From Psococerastis gibbosa (Eukaryota; Arthropoda; Insecta; Psocodea; Psocidae): a stretch of 64,000 nt of DNA. The notes below the pieces were generated by a model. It saw only the letters and a program-made list of their open reading frames with translations. It had not been told where the DNA came from and made no database searches. The position numbers and the translations under genes were made by a program. The DNA lies in assembly GCA_963971405.1 (NCBI GenBank), contig OZ020485.1, forward strand, positions 28,415,921 to 28,479,920. Reading direction: 5' to 3'. The number at the start of each line of letters is the position of its first letter. Positions within the stretch are counted from its first letter, which is position 1. Positions 56,166-64,000 of the stretch are shown here, piece after piece.

Positions 56166-56443
56166 GAATGTAAACCATTTTATGATATAATAATTTTATA
56201 ATACACATATTTTAAAAGAAATCAATGTCTTTTCATATAATCACTTAAAACAAGCTTTTAAGCCTAAGACTTATCTATAATACAATAATGACCATGAGCT
56301 AAACGAATGTAAACCATTTTATGATATACAAATTTTATAATACACATATTTTAAAAGAAATCAATGTCTTTACATACAATCACTTAAAACAAACTTTTAA
56401 ACCTAAGACATATCTATAATGCGATAATGACCATGAGCTAAAC
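56166..56443. repeat. 139-bp tandem duplication at the polymerase 3' end
   Basis: Copies 56166-56304 and 56305-56443, both starting GAATGTAAACCATTTTATGA. The second contains the real 3' end of the polymerase gene; the first repeats its last 13 codons (reads SLAHGHYCIIDKS on the minus strand) as an unused extra copy. Confidence 0.9.
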
Positions 56444-59400
56444 TATCAATTCCATTACGACACACATACCGTTTATCATCATAAGGACTAAGAGTGACTT
56501 TTTGCTGTTTAATTGTAAAAAGCTTATGATCTCTACTTTGAATACGGAACATTGGTTTACGTGAGTCTTTTGCTATGCAAGGCTTAAATAAGGTATTGTA
56601 ATAGTCTTGATGGTTAATATGATGTTTAAGGGTTGAACGAACTATACCTTTGCCCACTTTCTTCTCCTTTCCCTCCTCTAAAAGGGAATACAATTTTGGG
56701 CGTAAAGCAACACATTGTAAAATGTGAGATTGAGCATTTTCATCTTTGAACGTTCCCACTTTCTTTTTATTTTCAATATTGTATAAGAGATGGTTCGGAG
56801 GATATACTGAGTTATCAAATAAATGGGGATATGGTTTTAAATCAGTGTACAAATCATCACTCTCAACCTCATAAACGAGCGAATCTGTATCTGTTAAAAT
56901 CAGTGCAGCTTTATCACCATACATTTGTTTTACAAAGTTATAATGAAATTCATACATAACTACCTTGGATAGTTCGAGAACGGTTAGGCCAATAAATATT
57001 GGCTTGTTTAGCAAAATATTAGTTTTTTTTGACCGGACTGCTATTAAATCGTTGGAAAAAATCTTAAAATCTTTAAATGCAGGGGATGAGATAAGTTTAC
57101 GAGCTCGTTTGGCAGTGTTAACTAACTCTAATTTTGCGTGATTTCTAACATTCTCCATTGTCTTCCCATACATACTATTAATTTTCAATTTATAAAAATC
57201 CTTCTCGAAATCATTACAAGCTAATTTCCGTTTTTCTGTGTTAAAATCGATAAAGGGTCGCATCCAAGCGCTTTGCTTAAAAGCTAAAATTTTATGTATA
57301 CATTTTAATTTTAATCCCAATTCTAAACATTGCTTCAAATTTCGATAATGTATTATATAGTTGTGTTTATCGTTTAAGTTGGGAATAAGCTTTGAGATGT
57401 TGGATGTTAAAGATATATCATTTTCAGCGAGAAATTCCTTACAATAGGGGGAAATCATGTCTGATGTTACAACACAATGTTCAGCTGCTAATGGGTATTC
57501 ATTATGTAAATCATGTAATTTTTGTGGATATTCCAAGTCCACCTGTAATATGAACCCATCATCGCCCTCATCAGGTGCGAGCATTACATTAAAGTTTTTG
57601 ATTTCTTCCTCCTCCATCCAGCGAAACCCACTAATAGGTAAAAATTGACGCATCGCATGTCCGTATAAGTTAGTGCAATCCCAATATACTATAAATTTGG
57701 ATGGCTTATTTGAGTCAAATTTTTTTAAGTATTTATTGTTGCTTTCCGCAAATCTTTTTGAAATCATACTTATACCCCCGCGAATCCCAGCCTCACAAAA
57801 CAAATACATATCAGGGTCGCTCAATAGCTCAAGTTCTACTCCTGTCATTTTCAGACAGCTCTGAAGAGCTAGCCCTGGTGCTGTGTACATGTGACAAATT
57901 TCGAGGTTATCGTTTTCAAAACATAAGGCTCTGAAGGCTTCAAAAACATCGCAAAGGAGAAGGGTGTCTGTTAATACATACAAGTCTTGGTATTCTCCTA
58001 AATTCTTTATACCAAAAGCATTCCACACCTTTTGAGCATGTTCATATTTTTCTTGTGAAATCCCCTCTTGAGTTAATTGACTAAAAAATGCATCGATTGG
58101 AGGTAAGTGTTCCTCATTAAATTTTGACTCGTGCGTTATATATTCATAGGGGAAGACACCCTTCCTCAACATCAAGTCTAATTTTTCACCCTCAAAACAT
58201 GTTTTCATAATTTTAAATTTATTTTTATCCGCATCAACAAGATTTTTAACTAATGAATCTAATGAGGAGGCCATAAATTGATAAGTGTCTAAAAAGCGTA
58301 ACTCTCCAATACTAAAGGCTATATATTCCTCCATAGTTTTAGCTATACAAGTAATATTCATATTTTTTAGTTTCCCAACCCCTTCCATGATAAGATGGCC
58401 ATCATAACGTTTTAAGTTATGCATAAAAACGGGGATATGTTTTGGAGTTCGAAAATTGCTCATATTACAGACATTATGTAATGCTTGTCTATATTTCCCC
58501 GTTATATGGCAGTGGTCTATTACACGATCAGTTCCTAGTGGTTTTTGACAAACATTACAAATGACAGAGTTTTTAAAATTTTCTCTATCCTCGTCAGTCA
58601 TAATTACTGCTTTAATATTTTTATAAATTTTTAAAATTTCATCCTTAACATTTAATAATGATTTCAAAAACACATCAACAGCATTGGCTCCCCTGTAAAC
58701 TACCGGTTCTTTAAACTTATTCCCATTGATATCTACAACAACATAACAAAACCCTGATGGTATATGTGCAGATAATTTTTCAGTGTTACAAATAGTCCCT
58801 TCAACGGGACTGAGAATGCTCTCGAAATCGGCATATATTCTATATGCTACAGGGATCATATATTGTGGCTTATCAAATTTCATAGTGCTTTTCTCCTTAA
58901 TTGGAAATGTGGTTTTTTGAGGATCATGTCTTGAGCAGAGTGGCTTATGTTCATGTAAGCGTTCAGCACTACTAAAGGCGTGTATGCACCAACGGCAATA
59001 AAACTTTTGTTCCTTATGTTTAGTGATTGAGAAATTAAGTTTGTTGAAATTTTTAATAAGACAATAATGTGAATTTTCGTCTTCCGTTATGTAAAGCAGA
59101 TCCACCTGCTTATTATAATGGTGACTTTGTGATAAATATAATGGGTACAGTCTGTGATCATAACCAAACACATTTACTCCAATATTATTATTTTTTTCAA
59201 ATTTTGAAATGACTTGCAAAGATACTGGGTAAGTTATACCACTCATATCTAACTCTTTCTCATACTTTTTATAATTATAAACTCGCTCAGCGTGTATCTT
59301 TACTGGATGCAAGTATGCTAAAATTGACCATATAAAACATTTGAGATCGTCGTTTTTAATATTGATTACTGCTTTAGTGTTATATATTTTTTGGGGTAAA

Positions 59401-60383
59401 GGGATGTAACTACTACCACTGCATGGATTATATTCAGCAATAAAAATAACAAAACGTTTTAAAGATTTCAACACCCACCCGCTTCCCATTGCTTGAAATT
59501 TATCTATTTTTATTAAAATTTGTTCAATCATTTGTTGATATGTTATCGTGGAGTCATCATTGAGGAGAAGTTGTTCGTTTTTAGCACGAAACCATGCTTC
59601 AGTATAGTTTTTATTATTGTCGGGTCCGCGTTCAAATTTAATGTGTAAGGCTACATACCATTTAATCGCTTTAAAAAGTTTAATGTTTTCAGTTGTAATA
59701 GAATCAACCTCACCTTCCATATTATTTAAATATACAACGGGATCATGTATGGTTATGTTTTTATAATTGTATTGTTTTACTACACCATCTAGAGCTATAG
59801 ATGTTTTGCATAAAAAGTTCTCCTCGTTGGATAGTGCTCCCCCGCTCATAATTGTGCAATTATTCTTATGATTAGTAAAATCTTCCCTCATAAACAATTT
59901 CTTGCAATTCAAACAATTAATAATATGTATGCTTAATATGTGGACTTTCAAACTATACTTCCGAGCAAAAGGGACCGAACAGAATTCACAAATATATTTA
60001 CACTCAAGGGTTTCAACAGATACAGGATTCTCATACTTACACGAAAAGATAGATGAACATTCTTTACACAGAACTGTAAGTGGACTGGAGTTGTTGATTT
60101 TGCCCCCGCATGCCTTGCAGTCCTCTCCATTCCCAGCAGATGTCAGTTTTGGGCGAGTTTGTACAATTTCCATCCCGTGATTTGCTGATGTATGCCGCTG
60201 CAATATATGATGAGATAGGTCCTCTCTGCATGTGAATGTGGCTTTACATTTTTTGCATGGTATAATACTAACTCCATGTTTGTTTATGACATGTCTTTTT
60301 AAATTGCAATTTAGTGTGAAACTCACAGCACATATTCTACACACATATTCCCTCGCGTTCAGTTTCCTTTTCTTCGATTCCAT
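56403..60383 (-). CDS. POLB: Protein-primed family B DNA polymerase (Polinton pPolB)
   Basis: A full-length 1326-residue polymerase that copies the element from a protein primer. N-terminus: C2H2 zinc fingers at C15/C18/H31/H36 and C43/C46/H59/H64, a C-x2-C...C-x2-C ribbon (C89-C109), another C2H2-like unit from C132. A CxxC...H...C unit (FYCRWCIHAF) and a VCNVCQ/DHCHITGKYR HNH-like motif precede the exonuclease. Exonuclease I is YADFES (D519, E521), Exo II HNLKRYDGHL. Polymerase A is WDCTNLYG (D902), B is KINSMYGKT (1067-1075), C is DTDS (D1165, D1167). The 53-bp block shared with the TIR gene lies upstream of the start. All catalytic motifs are intact. Confidence 0.97.
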   Translation of the reverse strand: MESKKRKLNAREYVCRICAVSFTLNCNLKRHVINKHGVSIIPCKKCKATFTCREDLSHHILQRHTSANHGMEIVQTRPKLTSAGNGEDCKACGGKINNSSPLTVLCKECSSIFSCKYENPVSVETLECKYICEFCSVPFARKYSLKVHILSIHIINCLNCKKLFMREDFTNHKNNCTIMSGGALSNEENFLCKTSIALDGVVKQYNYKNITIHDPVVYLNNMEGEVDSITTENIKLFKAIKWYVALHIKFERGPDNNKNYTEAWFRAKNEQLLLNDDSTITYQQMIEQILIKIDKFQAMGSGWVLKSLKRFVIFIAEYNPCSGSSYIPLPQKIYNTKAVINIKNDDLKCFIWSILAYLHPVKIHAERVYNYKKYEKELDMSGITYPVSLQVISKFEKNNNIGVNVFGYDHRLYPLYLSQSHHYNKQVDLLYITEDENSHYCLIKNFNKLNFSITKHKEQKFYCRWCIHAFSSAERLHEHKPLCSRHDPQKTTFPIKEKSTMKFDKPQYMIPVAYRIYADFESILSPVEGTICNTEKLSAHIPSGFCYVVVDINGNKFKEPVVYRGANAVDVFLKSLLNVKDEILKIYKNIKAVIMTDEDRENFKNSVICNVCQKPLGTDRVIDHCHITGKYRQALHNVCNMSNFRTPKHIPVFMHNLKRYDGHLIMEGVGKLKNMNITCIAKTMEEYIAFSIGELRFLDTYQFMASSLDSLVKNLVDADKNKFKIMKTCFEGEKLDLMLRKGVFPYEYITHESKFNEEHLPPIDAFFSQLTQEGISQEKYEHAQKVWNAFGIKNLGEYQDLYVLTDTLLLCDVFEAFRALCFENDNLEICHMYTAPGLALQSCLKMTGVELELLSDPDMYLFCEAGIRGGISMISKRFAESNNKYLKKFDSNKPSKFIVYWDCTNLYGHAMRQFLPISGFRWMEEEEIKNFNVMLAPDEGDDGFILQVDLEYPQKLHDLHNEYPLAAEHCVVTSDMISPYCKEFLAENDISLTSNISKLIPNLNDKHNYIIHYRNLKQCLELGLKLKCIHKILAFKQSAWMRPFIDFNTEKRKLACNDFEKDFYKLKINSMYGKTMENVRNHAKLELVNTAKRARKLISSPAFKDFKIFSNDLIAVRSKKTNILLNKPIFIGLTVLELSKVVMYEFHYNFVKQMYGDKAALILTDTDSLVYEVESDDLYTDLKPYPHLFDNSVYPPNHLLYNIENKKKVGTFKDENAQSHILQCVALRPKLYSLLEEGKEKKVGKGIVRSTLKHHINHQDYYNTLFKPCIAKDSRKPMFRIQSRDHKLFTIKQQKVTLSPYDDKRYVCRNGIDSLAHGHYRIIDMS

Positions 60384-60427
60384 GGTGTACGATTACACAA
60401 ATTCACTACACTGAAGTGGTATTACGC

Positions 60428-60480
60428 GAATGAAGGTTCGGTTTCAACTAAGCTCCTCAACCCAAGGCGATGCCTTTTGT
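60428..60480 (-). promoter_or_regulatory. Shared 53-bp upstream block of the polymerase gene
   Basis: Reads, on the minus strand, ACAAAAGGCATCGCCTTGGG to AACCTTCATTC; 51 of 53 bases equal the block in front of the TIR gene. It ends 44 bases before the polymerase ATG, nearly the same distance as for the TIR gene. No TATA box at the corresponding site; an inverted GTGGGTGGTC lies just upstream. Confidence 0.75.
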
Positions 60481-60527
60481 AGCGACGACCACCCACGAAG
60501 GATAGACGGTAAGGGTACAGGGATAGA

Positions 60528-60573
60528 TTGTCCATCACGAAGCGGATAATATGTTGTTAAGACACCATTCATT
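60528..60573 (-). pseudogene. Broken 5' copy of ORF A
   Basis: On the minus strand from 60573 the sequence repeats the first 15 codons of ORF A (MNGVLTTYYPL...). A one-base insertion after codon 11 gives a stop. After this the sequence switches to the GTGGGTGGTC and 53-bp promoter block of the polymerase gene. Confidence 0.8.
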
Positions 60574-60599
60574 TTCTAACGATCGATTGCAACTAATGC

Positions 60600-61260
60600 A
60601 AAAACAAAAATCACTTTAGCTTACAATGGACTGTCAGCGAGGGGTAGACTTATTAATGGCTTGTTTGTTTGAGCCATAAGACGGCTGTACAGAGTTATAT
60701 GCACCTGGTGATTCACAACAGGTTTGAACCTGCACTCTGTTTACCAAATCAATACTTCCCTTCAACCTAAGTGTTGGATGCACCTGGTGATTCACAACAG
60801 GTTTGAACCTGCACCCTGTTATTTGTTTACCAAATCAATACTTCCCTTCAACCTAAGTGTTGGATAGATTTACGAAAACAAAAATCACTTTAGCTTACAA
60901 TGGACTGTCAGCGAGGGGTAGATTTATTAATGGCTTGTTTGTTTGAACCATTAGACGGCTGTACAGAGTTATATGCACCTGGTGATTCACAACAGGTTTG
61001 AACCTGCACTCTGTTTACCAAATCAATACTTCCCTTCAATATAAGTGTTGGATAGATTTACGAAAACAAAAATCACATTAGCTTACAATGGACTGTCCGC
61101 GAGGGGTAGATTTATTAATGTGTTGTTTGTCTGAACCATTAGACGGCTGTACAGAGTTATATGCACCTGGTGATTCACAACAGGTTTGAACCTGCACACG
61201 GTTAACTATTTACCAAATCAATACTTCCCATAAACCTATGCTTCGGATAGATTTATTAAA
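60600..61260 (-). repeat. About 190-bp subrepeats in the right TIR
   Basis: Inverted counterparts of 48541-49360; unit edges (GGATAGATTTA) at about 61246, 61051 and 60863, with a truncated junction at 60773 where GTTGGATGCACCTGG skips half a unit. Confidence 0.8.
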
Positions 61261-61528
61261 ATTAATTAGCTAATGTACTCGTTTAATTATTTGATTTACA
61301 TCATTTCATAGTCTATGATTATGATAACCCTTCACAGTTCAAGTACTCGATTATGACTGAAGCAATAGCTTGTTTCTTTCAAACATTAGTTTTTAATATT
61401 CATCATCATCTAACTGTAAGCTTAAAACTAGTTATGAAATTAATAAAACAAGAACAAAATATATATAGAAATTATTCATATATTTACATTATTTCTGTAG
61501 TTTACAATAATAATACATCATGAAATAT

Positions 61529-61834
61529 TCATTCTATGATCTGTAGGTTGACACTATTTTTTCCCCGATGGCTTGAAACGATAAGATACATCTCAGCTCC
61601 TGGAGTAACTTCACTTTGTTGAAAGGCTGGCAGATATTGTTGAGGCACAAAACATTCCACGACTTCTTTTTCCAATCCTCGCAGTATGACTTTTACAGCT
61701 GGTCCATATTCTGTTTTTTCGATTTGCACTATTTTCAATATTAGGTATTTAACTCCAATCACTAGTTTTCGCATTGGTATGGTAGGCCCGGCTACTTGGT
61801 TGATGGCATTAACTTTATTGAATAGAGATGTCAT
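61529..61834 (-). CDS. TIR-encoded 101-aa protein, right copy
   Basis: Product identical over all 101 residues to that at 47962-48267; same upstream block and spacing. As both copies lie in the terminal repeats they are kept alike by replication through the repeats. See the left copy for what can be said of its structure. Function unknown. Confidence 0.8.
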   Translation of the reverse strand: MTSLFNKVNAINQVAGPTIPMRKLVIGVKYLILKIVQIEKTEYGPAVKVILRGLEKEVVECFVPQQYLPAFQQSEVTPGAEMYLIVSSHRGKNSVNLQIIE

Positions 61835-61883
61835 GTTGTAAGATTATACAATTTTACTTATAAAGTGGTATTACTTGAGTCTT

Positions 61884-61936
61884 GAATGAAGGTTTGGCTT
61901 CAACTAAGCTCCTCAACCCAAGGCGATGCCTTTTGT
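61884..61936 (-). promoter_or_regulatory. Shared 53-bp upstream block of the TIR gene, right
   Basis: Identical to 47860-47912 in the inverse orientation. Confidence 0.75.
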
Positions 61937-62452
61937 AACGACACATTTGGAACATTCTAGATGTACGCTGTACGGGGAGGGGGGGGGGTGCGTCATAGAC
62001 CACCCACCTGGTACAGAGATAGATAGACAACGGGATAAGCACGGCGGGGTACAAAGACCACCCACGAAGAAGAAAGAAGAAGAAAGAAATGTTTTAATTC
62101 AATTAACACCATTAAAAAAATAAAAAAAAAAAAAATAAAATCAAAATATAACTCTGTGTCTCACAAATTAGTAATTATACAAAAAAAAAAAAAAAACAAT
62201 CATAGTGCCATAGAAAGACCACCCACGGGTCTCGACGGGGGGGATAAGCGCCAGAACCTCAGACCATCCACGAGGGGTAGATGGGATAGCTCGATGGGGG
62301 GTGGGATAAGTCCCAGCACCTCAGACCACCCACGAGGGATAACACGCAAAAATAGATAGACCACCCGCGGGGGATAGCACGACGGGGTGGGATAGATGGG
62401 ATAGCTCGACGGGGGGTGGGATAAGTCCCAGAACCCCCCTTTCTATACTACT

Positions 62453-62458
62453 CAAAGC
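62453..62458 (+). repeat. Polinton target site duplication, right
   Basis: CAAAGC, perfect copy of 47333-47338. Confidence 0.95.
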
Positions 62459-62510
62459 TCATCAAGGGCTGTAGAGGCAGAAGAAGAAAGAAGAAGAAGG
62501 TACTGTACTT
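62459..62510 (+). pseudogene. LINE relic, part beyond the Polinton
   Basis: Completes the interrupted frame (AHQGL, stop at 62470-62472) and runs into a GAAGAAGAAAGAAGAAGAAG tail, which resembles a LINE 3' simple-repeat tail. Confidence 0.6.
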
Positions 62511-63293
62511 ACAAACAATTACGGTACAGGCATATTATGGTGTAGCCTACCCGCGCATTGGTAACGAGTACGAGAGTGACGTTTTGCAGCATATTCCGGC
62601 ACCGTCAAAATTTTTAGGTAACCAGCATGAAATAAATTCGAAATGTAGACTCGTGATATTTTCATAGCCGGAAAAACGGCGCTGAAATATCCCATCTGAT
62701 TGAGTTATGAAATGTTTCTACATCTTGTTTTCCGTTGCGAAATTCGTTATATCCTTCCTTAAATCGGTTTTAAGCTCGACACCTCTTCGAGAGCGCTGAA
62801 TAGCTGAAAGTTTTCTCGCCTCGCTTCGATCAATTGTGATTGAGTACCTTTTTATCAATAGGCCCCACCTCTCCAAAAAAACCCTCCCGGAATTTCTGAT
62901 TGACGGCCCTGACTGGGAACATATAGGAATCTGGAAAATTTATTTTTTGATTTAAGGCGCAGGAGATACGACATTAAAAATCTACAATATTCTCCAAATA
63001 GTGTATTGCATTGTATGCGTCTCAAATAAATGACTAAACAAATTACAGGTGTAACTATAATTTAATCAGAAACTTTGACGATCAAGAGTTTGAAATAAAC
63101 ATGCACATTCGTGACTAGTGATACAGAATTTCACGCCCTGAACATTGTATTCTCAATCATAACAAAAACATACACATTATTACACCATAAATACTTTTGA
63201 AAGCATCAATAAATATACTAGCGGCTATGCCTACCAATTCAACTCATTGCTGAACGAAGACTGAAACCGAAAGACTGCATGTGTGCTTATTTT
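62511..63293. other. No gene seen
   Basis: AT-rich; no repeat or motif recognised. Confidence 0.5.
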
Positions 63294-63350
63294 TGCTTTC
63301 CAATTTATACGTAGTATAAGGAAAGCTTTGTGATGCTCCAAATTTTTTTG
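63294..63350 (+). repeat. Interspersed repeat R4, first 50 bp
   Basis: TTTGCTTTCCAATTTATACG then TAGTATAAGGAAAGCTTTGT, matching 20089-20130; homology then stops. Confidence 0.65.
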
Positions 63351-63459
63351 TTTTTATGTGGTACATCAATTTTTCATTTGAAAACAACCTAATAAGTGTG
63401 TTTTTAACGATAATGAAATTACCTTAATTAATAAAATACATAATACATACATACAAAAT

Positions 63460-63698
63460 ACACAAAGTACATTTTGCCGACAATATGACCACCCGGAGAA
63501 TGGCGGAAGCAAGACCACAAAGTAGAAGACCCATCGGCAGAGCGAGGACAACCCTCGAGGAAGGAATTGAATAACTCGCCGGACCAAGAAGAAAAACCAT
63601 GGCCGAGCTCAAGGTGTTAGCGTGCGACCAGGTCGAGTACTAGAAATGGGTCCGGGACGACCCCCTCTCGCTGCGCTTGCCGCGTTAAGAGAGTAGAG

Positions 63699-63733
<35 letters not shown>

Positions 63734-63790
63734 AGAAGAAGAAGTAGAAGAATAAGAAGAAGGAGGAGAAGAAGAAGAAGCAGTAGAAGA
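63460..63790 (+). pseudogene. LINE C-terminal relic with GAA tail
   Basis: Reads SRRPIGRARTTLEEGIE, stop, LAGPRRKTMAELKVLACDQV, stop, KWVRDDPLSLRLPR, stop, followed by a GAAGAAGAGGAAGAA tail (63698-63785). The coding pattern resembles the C-terminus of LINE polyproteins. Two in-frame stops make it dead. The GAA tail resembles that of the relic hit by the Polinton, suggesting related families. Confidence 0.7.
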
Positions 63791-64000
63791 ATGTACATTT
63801 TGCCATTAAACTTACAATATGATTCAACATTTTTCACAAATCAGTTGCGTTCTGTGATTTGGAATTTGATTTGCCATTTTTAATAAATTAAGGGATTGTT
63901 TTTGCCTTCTACGACTTGGCTAATAATGAGCCTTGGATATACGTTGTTCCCTAAAAAGCTTGCATTGTATGTGCTATAAAATCATCATAATCATTCTCAT

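Larger units (their letters stand above)
47339..62452 (+). mobile_element. Complete Polinton/Maverick (adintovirus-like) element
   Basis: 15,114 bp with AG...CT termini, inverted terminal repeats of about 2 kb and a perfect 6-bp target duplication. It encodes the full Polinton core set (protein-primed PolB, integrase, ATPase, cysteine protease, minor and major capsid proteins) plus accessory genes. Polintons replicate with their own protein-primed polymerase and integrate with a retroviral-type integrase. Presence of capsid genes, protease and ATPase implies a virion stage, as argued for Polintons and adintoviruses. All main frames are open, which together with near-identical terminal repeats implies a recent insertion. 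Size, gene set and duplication length all fit the family. Confidence 0.97.
60528..62452 (-). repeat. Polinton right terminal inverted repeat
   Basis: About 1,925 bp, nearly identical to the inverse of the left repeat. Inner part holds four full subrepeats plus a truncated one (60773-60785 junction) and a broken copy of the start of ORF A. Outermost 20 bases are a perfect inverse of 47339-47358. Confidence 0.95.

Overview
The window looks like repeat-rich, AT-rich, non-coding DNA from an invertebrate animal genome. No host protein-coding gene, rRNA, tRNA gene or CRISPR array could be recognised. What can be recognised is a dense layering of mobile elements: several non-LTR retrotransposon fragments, at least two SINE families, several hAT-type miniature elements (8-bp target duplications), long palindromic (foldback) elements, a small LTR-like insertion, and one large intact DNA transposon/virus-like element. 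The species cannot be named from the sequence. Some element proteins (the 165-aa and 232-aa products and the capsid proteins) remind me of arthropod sequences, but that is recollection, not a search.

The main object is a complete Polinton/Maverick element (adintovirus-like endogenous element) at 47339-62452, 15,114 bp. It begins AGTAGTATAG, ends with the exact inverse, has terminal inverted repeats of about 1.9-2.1 kb, and is flanked by a perfect 6-bp target duplication CAAAGC (47333-47338 and 62453-62458). The core Polinton genes are present as long uninterrupted frames: protein-primed family B DNA polymerase (1326 aa), retroviral-type integrase with a C-terminal chromodomain, packaging-type ATPase, adenain-like cysteine protease, minor capsid (penton-like) protein and double jelly-roll major capsid protein. 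Accessory frames are a protein with a parvovirus-like phospholipase A2 domain, a conserved protein of unknown role upstream of the integrase, two overlapping unknown frames on the left, a tiny frame wedged between the capsid genes, and a 101-aa gene carried inside each terminal repeat in two identical copies.

Layout inside the Polinton: left terminal repeat with the 101-aa gene (+); unknown ORF A and ORF B (+); integrase, 232-aa protein and ATPase (-); then, divergently, PLA2 protein, protease, minor capsid, 57-aa frame and major capsid (+); polymerase (-); right terminal repeat with the second copy of the 101-aa gene (-). A 53-bp block is shared upstream of the 101-aa gene and of the polymerase gene at the same distance from the start codon and probably marks co-regulated early genes. 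Capsid maturation, packaging, replication and integration functions are thus all encoded. With every frame open and the target duplication intact, this looks like a young, possibly still competent copy.

Region by region: 1-6.5 kb, background with CAAGGCCGTAGCC-ended miniature hAT elements; 6.5-7.5 kb, 3' end of a LINE with RNase H; 9-12 kb, foldback elements and a 51-bp tandem duplication; 12.7-26.3 kb, tRNA-derived SINEs, a repeat related to TTTCCTTATACTACG-type sequence, and hAT miniatures; 22.9 and 42.9 kb, two near-identical 388-bp palindromes; 29-31 kb, CR1-like LINE tail and a retroposon with an 11-bp target duplication; 35.5-37.9 kb, two broken LINE reverse transcriptases; 39.2-41.4 kb, a 2.17-kb non-autonomous hAT element with an LTR-like insertion nested in it; 41.4-43.7 kb, more palindromes and a hAT miniature; 47.3-62.5 kb, the Polinton, inserted in a LINE relic; 63.3-63.8 kb, another LINE 3' end with a GAA tail.
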